NCBI GenBank assembly: GCA_030835305.1
Contig: JAURPJ010000090.1
Coordinates: forward strand, 51,612 to 115,611
Direction of reading: 5' to 3'
Source: Verrucomicrobiota bacterium
GTDB taxonomy: Bacteria; Verrucomicrobiota; Verrucomicrobiia; Verrucomicrobiales; Akkermansiaceae
Length of the DNA: 64,000 bases
This document shows positions 9,369 through 19,511 of this stretch, piece after piece. A program made the translations under genes and the position numbers. Each line of letters starts with the position of its first letter. Within the stretch, counting starts at the first letter, position 1. The notes beneath the pieces are model-generated. The model had not been told where the DNA came from, ran no database searches, and saw only the letters and a program-made list of their open reading frames with translations.

Positions 9369-10562
9369 ATGAAGAATTCACGATCCTCCCGCAAGCCCAA
9401 TTTGGGGATGTTTCACATCTCATGCTGGGTCCTCGGTTTGGTGGCCTTTGTCCAATTGATGTCAGTGGGTGTTGCTCTTGCATTTCAAAACCAGCGAACT
9501 CCCGAGCCTGAAGAGCGGATTGTGAAGGAATACGTGGTGGTGCCGGCCGCGCGCACGGCTCCCACGACTGTGGCTCCCACGACTGTGGCTCCCAAAAAGC
9601 CCGAGCCGATCGCGGTGGTGCCGCCAAAGTCTCTTCCTGAGTTGAAAAAGGTGCTTCCTGATCTGGAGTCGGTGGCCAAGTTCGCTGAAGAGGATGTCCT
9701 GAGTCTTCCGCCTCCGGTTTTGGATCCGGTTGTTGAGGCGCTCTTGAAAGAGGCCCGCAAGGCTCGGGTGGGGGGCGATCTTTTGTTGTCCCTGACGAAG
9801 TTGCAGGAGGCCGAGCTCAGGGAGCCAAGGGATCCCAATGTCCTTTATGGGCTCGGCGCGACTTACGAGGCTTTTGGGATCTTCGACAAGGCACGGGATT
9901 ATTATTACGGGGTGTTCAAGTTGGGCCCTGACGCCGGGTCACTTTTCGAGAAGGCGAGCTTCAAGGTCGCGCAGGGTTTGGTGCCTGATGTGAAGGATCT
10001 GGCCTGTCTGGGCTGGGGGCGGATGACCAATCCGAGCCAGGAGGCCAACGGGGAGCGCCGAACCTTGATTTTGCCGGTGGAGGTTGATACAAGCATGGAT
10101 TTCGATCCAATGCTTTTCACTCCCAGGGTGCATTTTTACGAGGATGTGGACGGGCAAATAGGCCAGGCCATCATTCAGCAGGGTGATTCCGGAAGTGAAT
10201 GGGTGACGGGGGTCGCCGACTGGAAAGATGGAGAGGAAATCGCCGAGGTCTGGTATTTTGTTCCGGATCAGGATCCTGCGACCGGTCTTTTGTTCGGCCA
10301 GCGAAAATTTTACGGTTTTGTCGCCGAGCTCTACTATGACGGGCGTTTGGTTGATGTTCGGGCGCAGCCCCGCACCCTGCTTCGCGAGGGAGGTGGTGAA
10401 TCCACGATGGAAGAGTTGCAGCGCGAGCTTGATAATCTTGACGGTCTGGATCTCGAGGATTTGAGCGAAGGAGATTCGCTCCTGCCCAAACTTAATTTGC
10501 CCTTTCCCGAGCCGGAAGAAGAGGCGGAGCCCGAACCGAAGTTGCCTGACGTGGGGAACTAA
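9369..10562 (+). CDS. TPR-containing single-pass membrane protein
   Basis: A 397-aa protein; the ATG at 9369 gives a basic N-terminus followed by one transmembrane helix (about 14-39), so the N-terminus is cytoplasmic and the bulk is outside the membrane. A Pro/Ala/Thr-rich linker (about 55-95) follows, partly encoded by a 15-bp tandem repeat. Residues 118-205 form TPR-like helices (ALLKEARKARVGGDLLLSL, NVLYGLGATYEAFG). A beta-rich domain with WYFVPDQDPATG comes next, and an acidic C-terminal tail rich in Glu and Pro closes the protein. I do not recognise a named family. It lies 26 bp before the pseudokinase/SUMF1-like gene and probably forms an operon with it, so the two may form a membrane complex. 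Confidence 0.75.
   Translation: MKNSRSSRKPNLGMFHISCWVLGLVAFVQLMSVGVALAFQNQRTPEPEERIVKEYVVVPAARTAPTTVAPTTVAPKKPEPIAVVPPKSLPELKKVLPDLESVAKFAEEDVLSLPPPVLDPVVEALLKEARKARVGGDLLLSLTKLQEAELREPRDPNVLYGLGATYEAFGIFDKARDYYYGVFKLGPDAGSLFEKASFKVAQGLVPDVKDLACLGWGRMTNPSQEANGERRTLILPVEVDTSMDFDPMLFTPRVHFYEDVDGQIGQAIIQQGDSGSEWVTGVADWKDGEEIAEVWYFVPDQDPATGLLFGQRKFYGFVAELYYDGRLVDVRAQPRTLLREGGGESTMEELQRELDNLDGLDLEDLSEGDSLLPKLNLPFPEPEEEAEPEPKLPDVGN
9558..9593 (+). repeat. 15-bp tandem repeat in coding sequence
   Basis: GCTCCCACGACTGTG is present twice in tandem (9558-9572 and 9573-9587) plus a 6-bp partial copy. It encodes an APTTV repeat in the Pro-rich linker of the TPR membrane protein and can slip without breaking the frame. 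Confidence 0.85.
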
Positions 10563-10572
10563 GTTATTCCCC

Positions 10573-10594
10573 TGTCATCGATCCGGAGATGACA
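10573..10594 (+). promoter_or_regulatory. Hairpin enclosing the start codon of the pseudokinase gene
   Basis: TGTCATC (10573-10579) is the exact reverse complement of GATGACA (10588-10594) with an 8-base loop. The ATG at 10589 lies inside the right arm, and the only purine-rich stretch (GGAG, 10585-10588) touches the ATG with no spacer, so it cannot work as a normal ribosome site. If formed in mRNA the stem would hide the start codon, suggesting translational coupling to the upstream gene. Confidence 0.45.
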
Positions 10595-12091
10595 TCAGGC
10601 GTCACGCGCAAGGAAGGTGATATCCTAGGGGATTATCGACTCCGGTATGCGGTCAGCGAAGGGCAGTTAACGCGAACCTGGGAAGGAGAGCAAATTTCAA
10701 TGCAGCGTCCCGTGATGATCGAGATGTTGCGAAACAAGGTCGTCCAGCAACCCGGGGTGGTAGATTCCTTCATCTCCGATGTGCGTGCCAAGGCTCTGGT
10801 GACCCACCCCGGAATTGGCACGGTTTACGAAGCGGTTACCAATGACGAGCACACTTTTTTCTCAAGGGAAAAGCTGGATGGCGAGAGTCTGGAATTACTT
10901 TACCACGCAGGTGCCCGATTTTCTCCTTTGGAGATTGTCATCTTGCTGGGGCAGATTGCCGAGGCGATGTTGTACTTTGAAAATGAGAAGGTTCCCACAG
11001 TTGATTACGAACTTCACCATTTCATCGTCTCGGGCAAGGAGCATGCCAGAGTGACGAATCTGGCGGTCGAGGGAAGGCGCGATGAGCGGGTCGAAACCCG
11101 GACCAAGCAGCTCTTGGGCGGGGTTTTCGATGTGATGATCCGGCCGGGACTGCAAGGTGCCACACGGGTCAAGTCGCTCTGCGATTTCATGACCGATGTG
11201 AATCGACCGGTGCCTCTCACCTGGAAGCAGATTCTTGATTTGTGCCATCAGGTCCGCGAGCAATTGCAGGGCGGAAACAAGATCGAGCCTCCCGTCGCTA
11301 GCTCTCCGGTTTATGACGCGCAGGTGCCGTCCAAGATTGCGGCCTCTGTCTGGGCGTTTATCGGAGGAGTCGCTTTAACCGGCATAGTCATTCTTGTGAT
11401 GGTTTTTTCAAAGGACAAGAAAAAGCCTGCAGCAGCTCCGACATTGGTCGAAACGAAGGCGTATCTTGAGATTCCCGCCGGGCGTTATCAGGTTTCGGGT
11501 CGGGGTGAGGTTTCGATTCGTGAGGAATTTTCGATGAGCCGGACCGAGGTGACTCTCGCCCAATACAACGCCTTTCTCGAATTTCCTGATCATCGAAAAT
11601 TTCAGCACCCCGATCAACCTGCCGCCAAGAAAAGCCATGAGCCCAGCGAATGGGAGGTGGTTTGGCCGGCGGCTGTGAAAGGCGAGCCATGGCGGGGCCG
11701 CGCGATGACAATCGAATGCCCGGTTATCGGGATCGATTGGTGGGATGCTTACGCCTACGCGCAATGGAGCCAGGGGCGTTTGCCCACATTATCGGAGTGG
11801 TTGGTGGCTGCCGAACATGAGGGGAAGCCCCACGGTGCCTCAGGGTGGGGGCCCGTGGGTCATGAGGAAATCGATGTGACCGGAGTGGGATTTGCGGGAA
11901 TGGCGGGGAGCGTTCGTGAGTGGAGCGCAGAGCCCGAGATCAATCCGGACAATGCCTTGGCGCCGAAATCCTACGTTGTCGCTGGCGCCTCATTCGAAGA
12001 CCCGAATGGCGGGATTACGGCCAGACTGTGGATGGACTCCCGCAGCACCCGGCGCAGTGATTTGGGGTTTCGCGTGATCGCAAAAAAGTGA
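10589..12091 (+). CDS. Membrane protein: pseudokinase domain plus SUMF1-like domain
   Basis: A 500-aa protein of three parts. Residues 10-225 look like a degenerate Ser/Thr kinase: GDYRLRYAVSEGQLTRTWEG resembles the glycine-rich start and RPVMIEML the VAIK strand, but the ATP lysine is replaced by glutamate (E45), and no HRD or DFG motif is seen. One transmembrane helix spans 251-273. Residues 290-500 form a SUMF1/formylglycine-generating-enzyme-like fold: MSRTEVTLAQYNAFL, PVIGIDWWDAYAYAQW, GRLPTLSEW, GMAGSVREW and the terminal SDLGFRVI. The copper-binding active-site cysteines of true FGE are absent, so this is probably a binding version, as in many planctomycete and verrucomicrobial kinase-SUMF1 fusions. 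Topology places the pseudokinase inside and the SUMF1 domain outside. It should not be taken as the sulfatase-activating enzyme. Confidence 0.8.
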   Translation: MTSGVTRKEGDILGDYRLRYAVSEGQLTRTWEGEQISMQRPVMIEMLRNKVVQQPGVVDSFISDVRAKALVTHPGIGTVYEAVTNDEHTFFSREKLDGESLELLYHAGARFSPLEIVILLGQIAEAMLYFENEKVPTVDYELHHFIVSGKEHARVTNLAVEGRRDERVETRTKQLLGGVFDVMIRPGLQGATRVKSLCDFMTDVNRPVPLTWKQILDLCHQVREQLQGGNKIEPPVASSPVYDAQVPSKIAASVWAFIGGVALTGIVILVMVFSKDKKKPAAAPTLVETKAYLEIPAGRYQVSGRGEVSIREEFSMSRTEVTLAQYNAFLEFPDHRKFQHPDQPAAKKSHEPSEWEVVWPAAVKGEPWRGRAMTIECPVIGIDWWDAYAYAQWSQGRLPTLSEWLVAAEHEGKPHGASGWGPVGHEEIDVTGVGFAGMAGSVREWSAEPEINPDNALAPKSYVVAGASFEDPNGGITARLWMDSRSTRRSDLGFRVIAKK

Positions 12092-12150
12092 AGATCTCCA
12101 AAGCTCTCTTGTAGAGTCGAAACCATTGAAGGATCAGGCTTGAGTGGACT

Positions 12151-12168
12151 TTGTGAAATTTTTCACAA
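12151..12168. promoter_or_regulatory. CRP/FNR-family type operator upstream of atpB
   Basis: The 18-mer TTGTGAAATTTTTCACAA contains TGTGA-N6-TCACA, the exact consensus half-sites of CRP-type regulators, centred about 75 bp before the atpB start. Eight-base arms are perfectly symmetrical. It sits in the only long gap before the atp operon, where a promoter must be. Binding by a CRP-family protein is inferred; no regulator gene of that family is in the window. Confidence 0.5.
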
Positions 12169-12233
12169 GAAAAACTTGCTTGAAGTCATTGGTCTCGGTA
12201 AATCCCTCCTAGCCCTTTTTTTGGGTGCCGGCA

Positions 12234-13133
12234 ATGTTTTCGATCGTCCGATTTTTCACCCTCGTCTCAGCAATGCTCTTCGCGTCTGCCTCGTCTTCCA
12301 TGGCGGCCGAAGGTCATGACCATCTCCCTGCCAGTGCAGAGGTTCTTTTTGAGGCCGGTTGGTTCAAGTTCACCAACTCAACCTTGATGATGCTTATCGT
12401 TGCGGTCTTCTTGATCGTTGTCGCCCAGCTTTCGACCCGGAAGATCACTCTGGTTCCCACCAAGCTGCAAAATTTTGTCGAGTGGATCGTTGAGAGCCTT
12501 CTCGACTTCCTTGCTGGGGTTCTTGGCGAGTCCCTAGCCAAGCGGACTTTTTGGTTTTTCGCGACCCTTTTCATTATGATTCTTTTTTCCAACTGGATGG
12601 GCTTGATCCCGGGGGTTGGAACAATTGGCTTTTTCAATGTCACTCCTGCCGGTGATCCTTATCCGGGGGATACCTTCACACCTCTGCTCCGTGGAGCCAA
12701 TGCCGACTTGAATATGACCTCGGCGATGGCAGTGGCGTTCGCGATTCTCTGGTTCTATTGGGCTTTCACCGAGACCAGCGTAAAGGAGTTCTTCACTCAC
12801 ATTTTTGCTCCTAAGGGAAAGTTCCAAGGTGTCATGCTTGCTGGCATGATTGTCATTTTCCTTTTTGTCGGACTTATCGAGGTTGCTTCAATCGCCTTCC
12901 GGCCGGTAGCGCTGATGTTCCGCCTGTATGGTAATGTTTACGCAGGTGAGAACATGTTGGAATCGATCATGAATATCGTGCCGCATCCGACTCTCAAATG
13001 GCTTGCAGCGCTTCCTTTCTACTTTCTTGAGCTCCTCGTTGGTCTGATTCAGGCCCTTGTTTTCACTCTCCTCTGCGCAGTTTTCCTTCGCTTGATCTGT
13101 GAGCACGAACACGATGACGAACACGCTCACTAA
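12234..13133 (+). CDS. atpB: F1Fo ATP synthase subunit a
   Basis: Membrane subunit a of ATP synthase, 299 aa from the ATG at 12234 (a GTG three codons upstream is the alternative). It forms the proton half-channels facing the c ring. A signal-like first segment ends near SSSMAAEGHDH, followed by the usual five or so helices. The essential arginine lies in LMFRLYGNVYAGE, which matches the conserved LxxRLxGNxxAGE. FSNWMGLIPG is another family hallmark. The protein ends in a His/Asp/Glu-rich tail (EHEHDDEHAH). It is first in the operon atpBEFHAGDC; no atpI homologue precedes it. The start has no Shine-Dalgarno sequence. Confidence 0.95.
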   Translation: MFSIVRFFTLVSAMLFASASSSMAAEGHDHLPASAEVLFEAGWFKFTNSTLMMLIVAVFLIVVAQLSTRKITLVPTKLQNFVEWIVESLLDFLAGVLGESLAKRTFWFFATLFIMILFSNWMGLIPGVGTIGFFNVTPAGDPYPGDTFTPLLRGANADLNMTSAMAVAFAILWFYWAFTETSVKEFFTHIFAPKGKFQGVMLAGMIVIFLFVGLIEVASIAFRPVALMFRLYGNVYAGENMLESIMNIVPHPTLKWLAALPFYFLELLVGLIQALVFTLLCAVFLRLICEHEHDDEHAH

Positions 13134-13209
13134 AGACCCAAATTTTCCGACAGGACCATGCGCAGACAAGTGTGGATGTCGGGAACCAAAAACCAAACCT
13201 AACAAAATT

Positions 13210-13428
13210 ATGACTGAACTCATCATGTTCCTCCTCGCCGCCCTCGAAGGCAAGTTTCACGTTGGTCTCGCAGCTGCTGGCTCGGGCATTGGCGTCGGAC
13301 TCGTCGGAATGAAAGCTGCCGAAGCAACAGGGCGCAACCCTGGGGCTGGCGCTGACATCCTCAAGATCTCGATCATCCTTGCTGCTCTCATTGAGGGTAT
13401 CGTCTTTTTCGCGATCTTCCTCGTTTAA
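13210..13428 (+). CDS. atpE: F1Fo ATP synthase subunit c
   Basis: The c-ring proteolipid, 72 aa, with two transmembrane helices around the polar loop GRNPGAG. Helix 1 carries the glycine ladder GSGIGVGLVG. The ion-binding carboxylate is the glutamate in AALIEGIVFF. The residues that make a sodium site (a Gln in helix 1 and ES/ET in helix 2) are missing: the positions hold Leu and Gly, which points to a proton-driven enzyme. The start at 13210 is chosen because upstream in-frame codons encode a Cys/Lys/Pro-rich stretch unlike any c subunit. The 76-bp gap before it and the hairpin after it suggest separate control of expression, needed because c is made in excess. Confidence 0.95.
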   Translation: MTELIMFLLAALEGKFHVGLAAAGSGIGVGLVGMKAAEATGRNPGAGADILKISIILAALIEGIVFFAIFLV

Positions 13429-13442
13429 CAAACTTTAATGAT

Positions 13443-13470
13443 CTTCGGGGATTCTGATGAATCCCCGAAG
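13443..13470 (+). promoter_or_regulatory. Perfect 12-bp stem-loop between atpE and atpF
   Basis: CTTCGGGGATTC (13443-13454) and GAATCCCCGAAG (13459-13470) are exact reverse complements around a TGAT loop. The stem is GC-rich enough to be very stable but has no T run after it, so it is more likely an mRNA-stabilising or processing structure, or a partial attenuator, than a full terminator. Its place right after atpE fits a device that keeps the c-subunit message abundant. Confidence 0.75.
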
Positions 13471-13530
13471 CATCCTCTCCAATTTATATTTCTCTTCCGG
13501 GACTCCTCCTTCCAATTTTTCATACCGATT

Positions 13531-14094
13531 ATGACTGTCTCCGCATTCATCCTGGCTTCCGCCGAAGTTGTTACTGAAGCAGCCGATCAGGGACCTATCG
13601 AAAAAATCGTCGATAAATTCGGCCTACACTGGAGTCTCTTTATTTCCCAGCTCGTTGCTTTTCTCATCGTCTGCTTCCTTCTCAAGAAGTTTGCATACGG
13701 TCCGGTTATGGAGATGCGCGAGCAGCGCAAGCAGCGCATTGAAGATGGCGAAACCAAGCTCACCGAAATCGAGAAACAGCTCGAAGAAAGTGAGGCCCAA
13801 AAGGCCGCTCTCCTTGAGAAGGCAAACGCCGATGCCAAGCGTATGATCACTGAAGCGAAAGAAAGCGCTACCGTTCTCGGGGAGCAGAGAGCTCAGGAGG
13901 CAGTCGCTCAGGCTCAGACCATTCTCAATAAGGCTCAGGAAGCCGCCCGCGCCGAGCGCGCCGCTATGGCTGCCGAGCTCAAGCAGGAATTCGGTCGTCT
14001 CGTTGTGGCCACCACAAGCCAGGTCGCGGGCAAGGAGCTCAGTGCATCTGACCAAAAGAGGATCAACGAAGAAGCTGTCGCCAGCCTCAGCTAA
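13531..14094 (+). CDS. atpF: F1Fo ATP synthase subunit b
   Basis: Peripheral-stalk subunit b, 187 aa from the ATG at 13531; an upstream in-frame start at 13438 is rejected because its codons run through the intergenic hairpin. One transmembrane helix (about residues 30-50, LFISQLVAFLIVCFLLKKF) is followed by KKFAYGPVMEMREQRKQRIEDGE and a long Ala/Glu/Lys/Gln-rich coiled coil. The N-terminus before the helix is longer than in E. coli b. Only one b gene is present, so the stalk is probably a homodimer. Confidence 0.93.
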   Translation: MTVSAFILASAEVVTEAADQGPIEKIVDKFGLHWSLFISQLVAFLIVCFLLKKFAYGPVMEMREQRKQRIEDGETKLTEIEKQLEESEAQKAALLEKANADAKRMITEAKESATVLGEQRAQEAVAQAQTILNKAQEAARAERAAMAAELKQEFGRLVVATTSQVAGKELSASDQKRINEEAVASLS

Positions 14095-14113
14095 TTTTTT
14101 AAACTAACCGACA

Positions 14114-14506
14114 ATGAAAGCTTCAAAGGTCGCCCAGAGTACTGCTCGCCGCATCTTCCGTCTTTGCTCAAAGAACGGACAGGTGAATGAGAAGCATCTC
14201 AAAGCTGCCATCAAGAAGCTTGCCGATGAAAAACCCCGCGACTATCGCGGTATGCTTCAGGCTCTTCGTCGTCTCCTTCGTGCAGAGCTTGCCAAAAAGC
14301 AAGTTACGGTCGAAAGCGCCGTCGAGCTGAACGAGACGACCTCTAACAAGGTCAAAAAATCTCTGAAAAGCCAATACGGCAAAGATCTCAACTTTGACTT
14401 CAAAGTCACCCCCGAACTTCTCGGTGGTATGCGCATCCGCGTCGGAAATGATCTTTTCGACGGTTCAGTCAAGGCGCGCCTCGAGCGCCTTCAGGACTCT
14501 CTTTAA
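14114..14506 (+). CDS. atpH: F1Fo ATP synthase delta subunit, short form
   Basis: Delta (OSCP-like) subunit that joins the b stalk to the top of F1. At 130 aa it is well short of the usual 175-180. The C-terminal part is normal: a stretch like SAVELNETTSNKVKKSL followed by VTPELLGGMRIRVGNDLFDG and SVKARLERL. The N-terminal helical domain, normally about 105 residues and docking on the alpha N-termini, is reduced to about 60. The start is fixed by the 19-bp gap from atpF. No frameshift is evident, so the reduction looks real. Confidence 0.88.
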   Translation: MKASKVAQSTARRIFRLCSKNGQVNEKHLKAAIKKLADEKPRDYRGMLQALRRLLRAELAKKQVTVESAVELNETTSNKVKKSLKSQYGKDLNFDFKVTPELLGGMRIRVGNDLFDGSVKARLERLQDSL

Positions 14507-14551
14507 TTCTCCTCTTCTCTCTTTTCATCCACTCTCTCACCAATACTTGTT

Positions 14552-16084
14552 ATGAGCAGCATCCTCCAGGAACTGGAAGCCCAAATCGCGAACGTTTCGA
14601 CGTCCATTGAAAAAACCAATATCGGCATCGTCCGTGAAACCGGTGACGGAGTCGCCAAGGTCGAAGGACTCAGCGACGCCCAGCTGAACGAGATGATCGA
14701 GTTTCCCGGTGGACTCACCGGACTTGCCCTCAACCTTGAGGAAGGCGAAGTCGGGGTCGTGTTCCTCGGTGATGGAAAGCACATCACCGAAGGCATGGAG
14801 TGCAAAGCAACCGGCAAGCTCCTTTCGGTTCCGGTTGGCGAAAATTTCCTCGGTCGTGTTGTCAACACTCTCGCCGAGCCAATCGACGGAAAAGGCGATA
14901 TCGAAGCCGCCGATCAGTATCCCGTGGAGAAAATCGCTCCCGGCATCATTAAGCGGAAGTCCGTTTCGGTTCCTCTTCAGACCGGTATTGCCGCAATTGA
15001 CGCAATGATTCCCATCGGTCGTGGTCAGCGTGAGCTTATCATTGGTGACCGTTCCACCGGTAAGACCACCATCGCGATCGACACCATCATTTCCCAGGCT
15101 AACCAGAACAAGGCCGCTGCTGAGGGTCGCCTCAAGGGTCACAAGCCTGTTTACTGTGTTTACGTCGCGATCGGACAGAAGCAGTCGAACATCGCCCGCA
15201 CCGTGGCCACTCTCGAAGAGGCCGGCGCTCTCGACAACACCATCATTGTTTCTGCGTCTGCTTCGGATTCCGCGACGAACCAGTTCCTCGCTCCCTACTC
15301 CGGATGCGCTCTTGCAGAGTTCCTCATGGACCAAGGCAAGGATGTCCTCATCGTCTTTGATGACCTTTCCAAACAGGCTGTCGCCTATCGTCAGGTGTCC
15401 CTGATTCTTCGCCGCCCATCCGGACGTGAAGCCTACCCAGGTGACGTCTTCTACCTCCACTCACGTCTTCTTGAGCGTTCCGCTCGTCTCTCTGAGAAAG
15501 AAGGTGGTGGTTCGCTGACCGCGCTTCCAATCATCGAGACCCAGGCCGGTGACGTATCGGCCTACATTCCGACCAACGTGATTTCCATTACTGATGGTCA
15601 GATCTTCCTCGAGACCGATCTTTTCTACCAAGGTATCCGCCCCGCGATTTCCGTGGGTCTCTCCGTGTCCCGTGTGGGATCGGCCGCTCAAACCAAAGCC
15701 ATCAAGAAGGTGGCAGGAACGACCAAGCTCGATCTGGCCCAGTTCCGCGAGCTTCAGGCTTTCGCCCAGTTTGGTTCCGATCTTGACGATGCCACCAAGG
15801 CCAAGATCAACCGCGGTCAGCGCATCGTGGAACTCTTCAAGCAGAACCAATACTCACCACTCTCCATGGAGATGGAGGTTGCAGTCCTCTGGTCCATGCA
15901 GAACGGTCACTTCGATGATGTCGATGTCGAGCGCGTCCAAGAGTGTCAGGGTGCCCTTGAGGAATTCCTCACCACCCGCAAGGCCGATCTTCTCCAGAAG
16001 ATCGCCGACGAGAAGGCTCTCTCTGACGAAATCACCGATGGCCTTAAGACGGCTCTCGAGGACTTCAAAGGCTCCTGGAAATAA
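14552..16084 (+). CDS. atpA: F1Fo ATP synthase subunit alpha
   Basis: Non-catalytic nucleotide-binding subunit of F1, 510 aa, full length. The P-loop reads GDRSTGKT (165-172), with Ser where most bacteria have Gln (GDRQTGKT). Other signatures are [16 protein letters not shown], the [17 protein letters not shown] region that supplies the arginine finger, and [20 protein letters not shown]. The C-terminal helical domain is complete. It follows atpH by 45 bp and precedes atpG by 52 bp. The leader before the ATG is pyrimidine-rich with no Shine-Dalgarno motif. Confidence 0.97.
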   Translation: MSSILQELEAQIANVSTSIEKTNIGIVRETGDGVAKVEGLSDAQLNEMIEFPGGLTGLALNLEEGEVGVVFLGDGKHITEGMECKATGKLLSVPVGENFLGRVVNTLAEPIDGKGDIEAADQYPVEKIAPGIIKRKSVSVPLQTGIAAIDAMIPIGRGQRELIIGDRSTGKTTIAIDTIISQANQNKAAAEGRLKGHKPVYCVYVAIGQKQSNIARTVATLEEAGALDNTIIVSASASDSATNQFLAPYSGCALAEFLMDQGKDVLIVFDDLSKQAVAYRQVSLILRRPSGREAYPGDVFYLHSRLLERSARLSEKEGGGSLTALPIIETQAGDVSAYIPTNVISITDGQIFLETDLFYQGIRPAISVGLSVSRVGSAAQTKAIKKVAGTTKLDLAQFRELQAFAQFGSDLDDATKAKINRGQRIVELFKQNQYSPLSMEMEVAVLWSMQNGHFDDVDVERVQECQGALEEFLTTRKADLLQKIADEKALSDEITDGLKTALEDFKGSWK

Positions 16085-16136
16085 GCGCGAAGCGCTCCTT
16101 GCTTCAAACTGAACACTTCAAACTTCAACCTCTCAA

Positions 16137-18555
<2,419 letters not shown>

Positions 18556-18580
18556 TCTCTAATTTTTAGATCAAAATCCC

Positions 18581-18985
18581 ATGTCCTTTCAACTCGACAT
18601 CGTGACTCCGGAGAAGACGATCTTCTCTGACACCGTGGATGATGTTTATCTTCCGGGGAGCGAGGGTGAGATGGGGATTTTGAGCATGCACGCTGCTTTG
18701 GTAGCTCCGCTGAAGCCTGGAGAGCTTCGCTATCTCAAGGATGACAGAATCGAAGAACTTGCTGTTGGTGAGGGATTTGTCGAAGTGGCTGACAACAAAG
18801 TTTCAGTTCTCATCGATCTTGCCATCGGCGAAGAGGCGATCGACGTAGCCAAGGTTGAAGAAGCGATGAAGCGTGCCGAGGAAGCTCTAGCCGGCGAAAA
18901 TGTCGATCATGATGAAATGGCCGCTCTTCAAGCCGTTATCGCCAAGTCCGAGGCCATGCTTCGACTGAAGCGTAAGCGGATGTAG
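18581..18985 (+). CDS. atpC: F1Fo ATP synthase subunit epsilon
   Basis: Epsilon subunit at the foot of the rotor, 134 aa. The N-terminal beta sandwich begins FQLDIVTPEKTIFSD and contains LPGSEGEMGILSMHAALVAPL, the family hallmark; the C-terminal part is a helical hairpin (EEAMKRAEEALAG). Epsilon restrains ATP hydrolysis and couples gamma to the c ring. It is the last gene of the operon, 25 bp after atpD, and is followed by a terminator. Confidence 0.94.
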   Translation: MSFQLDIVTPEKTIFSDTVDDVYLPGSEGEMGILSMHAALVAPLKPGELRYLKDDRIEELAVGEGFVEVADNKVSVLIDLAIGEEAIDVAKVEEAMKRAEEALAGENVDHDEMAALQAVIAKSEAMLRLKRKRM

Positions 18986-19010
18986 ATTTCCGAGCTGACT
19001 CTCAGAATTT

Positions 19011-19045
19011 AAAAAAACGGCGACTTGAAACGGTCACCGTTTTTT
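19011..19045 (+). terminator. Rho-independent terminator after atpC
   Basis: The arms AAAAAACGG-C-GAC and GTC-A-CCGTTTTTT pair with one mismatch around an 8-base loop and end in six T's. It lies 25 bp after the atpC stop, as expected for the end of the atp operon. The flanking A and T runs could let it work in both directions. Confidence 0.85.
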
Positions 19046-19511
19046 CATCTGAGTGGGGGCAAGCCCAAGCTTCTTCCTGAATTGAATGGAGCCCGCACTT
19101 GTTATCTTACTCCAATTAACCCCGATCATTCTATTCTTTGTCTTGTGTTCATCAAGGTAGGTGGTCATCCAGCCAGGTCTGAAGTTGAAGCTTTAATCAT
19201 CGCAAAAGATGGAGAATCGTTTACTGCTTGTGTGAGTCAGTATGGGAGGGCGATACACCTGATTCCTGGAAAGGGCCACATCAGCTCTGCTCATACCTAT
19301 AAGAACCGTGTTGCTACCTAATAAATTGTCAACAAATGACTTACGAGTTTCTGAGTTAAAATCGTCAACTCAAAAATGTTCCGCATTATACCAACAGTAG
19401 TAGGATCACCGTAAAAATGTAACGAATTGGTATTCCAGAACGTCAATCCAAACGAACTAATGACCGCGTTAGGGAGCCTTTGTAAAAACAACAATCCGCT
19501 TAAAAAATCTG
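19046..19511. other. AT-richer gap between atp operon and repeat-protein gene
   Basis: About 470 bp with no recognised gene. A frame from a TTG at 19025 to 19321 could encode 98 aa, but it begins inside the terminator and matches nothing I know, so it is not annotated as a gene. From 19320 on the DNA is AT-rich and holds a weak inverted repeat, TGAGTT-N9-AACTCA (19352-19372), and presumably the promoter of the next gene. Confidence 0.5.

Noticed and set aside
10589..12091. Formylglycine-generating enzyme for the sulfatase
   Set aside because: The SUMF1-like domain lacks the active-site cysteines and is attached to a pseudokinase and a membrane helix.
13099..13209. N-terminal extension of atpE
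   Set aside because: The 37 extra codons are Lys/Pro/Cys-rich, unlike any c subunit, and overlap the atpB 3' end; the start at 13210 gives a standard protein.
13210..13428. Sodium-type c ring
   Set aside because: Helix 1 has Leu instead of Gln and helix 2 has EG instead of ES/ET, so the sodium ligands are missing.
14537..15460. 307-codon open frame antisense to atpA
   Set aside because: It is opposite a perfectly conserved atpA and its translation (Gly/Asp/Val-rich) matches nothing; long antisense frames are expected in GC-rich genes with biased third positions.
19025..19321. 98-codon frame after atpC
   Set aside because: It starts at a TTG inside the terminator hairpin, has no recognisable similarity and no good start signal.
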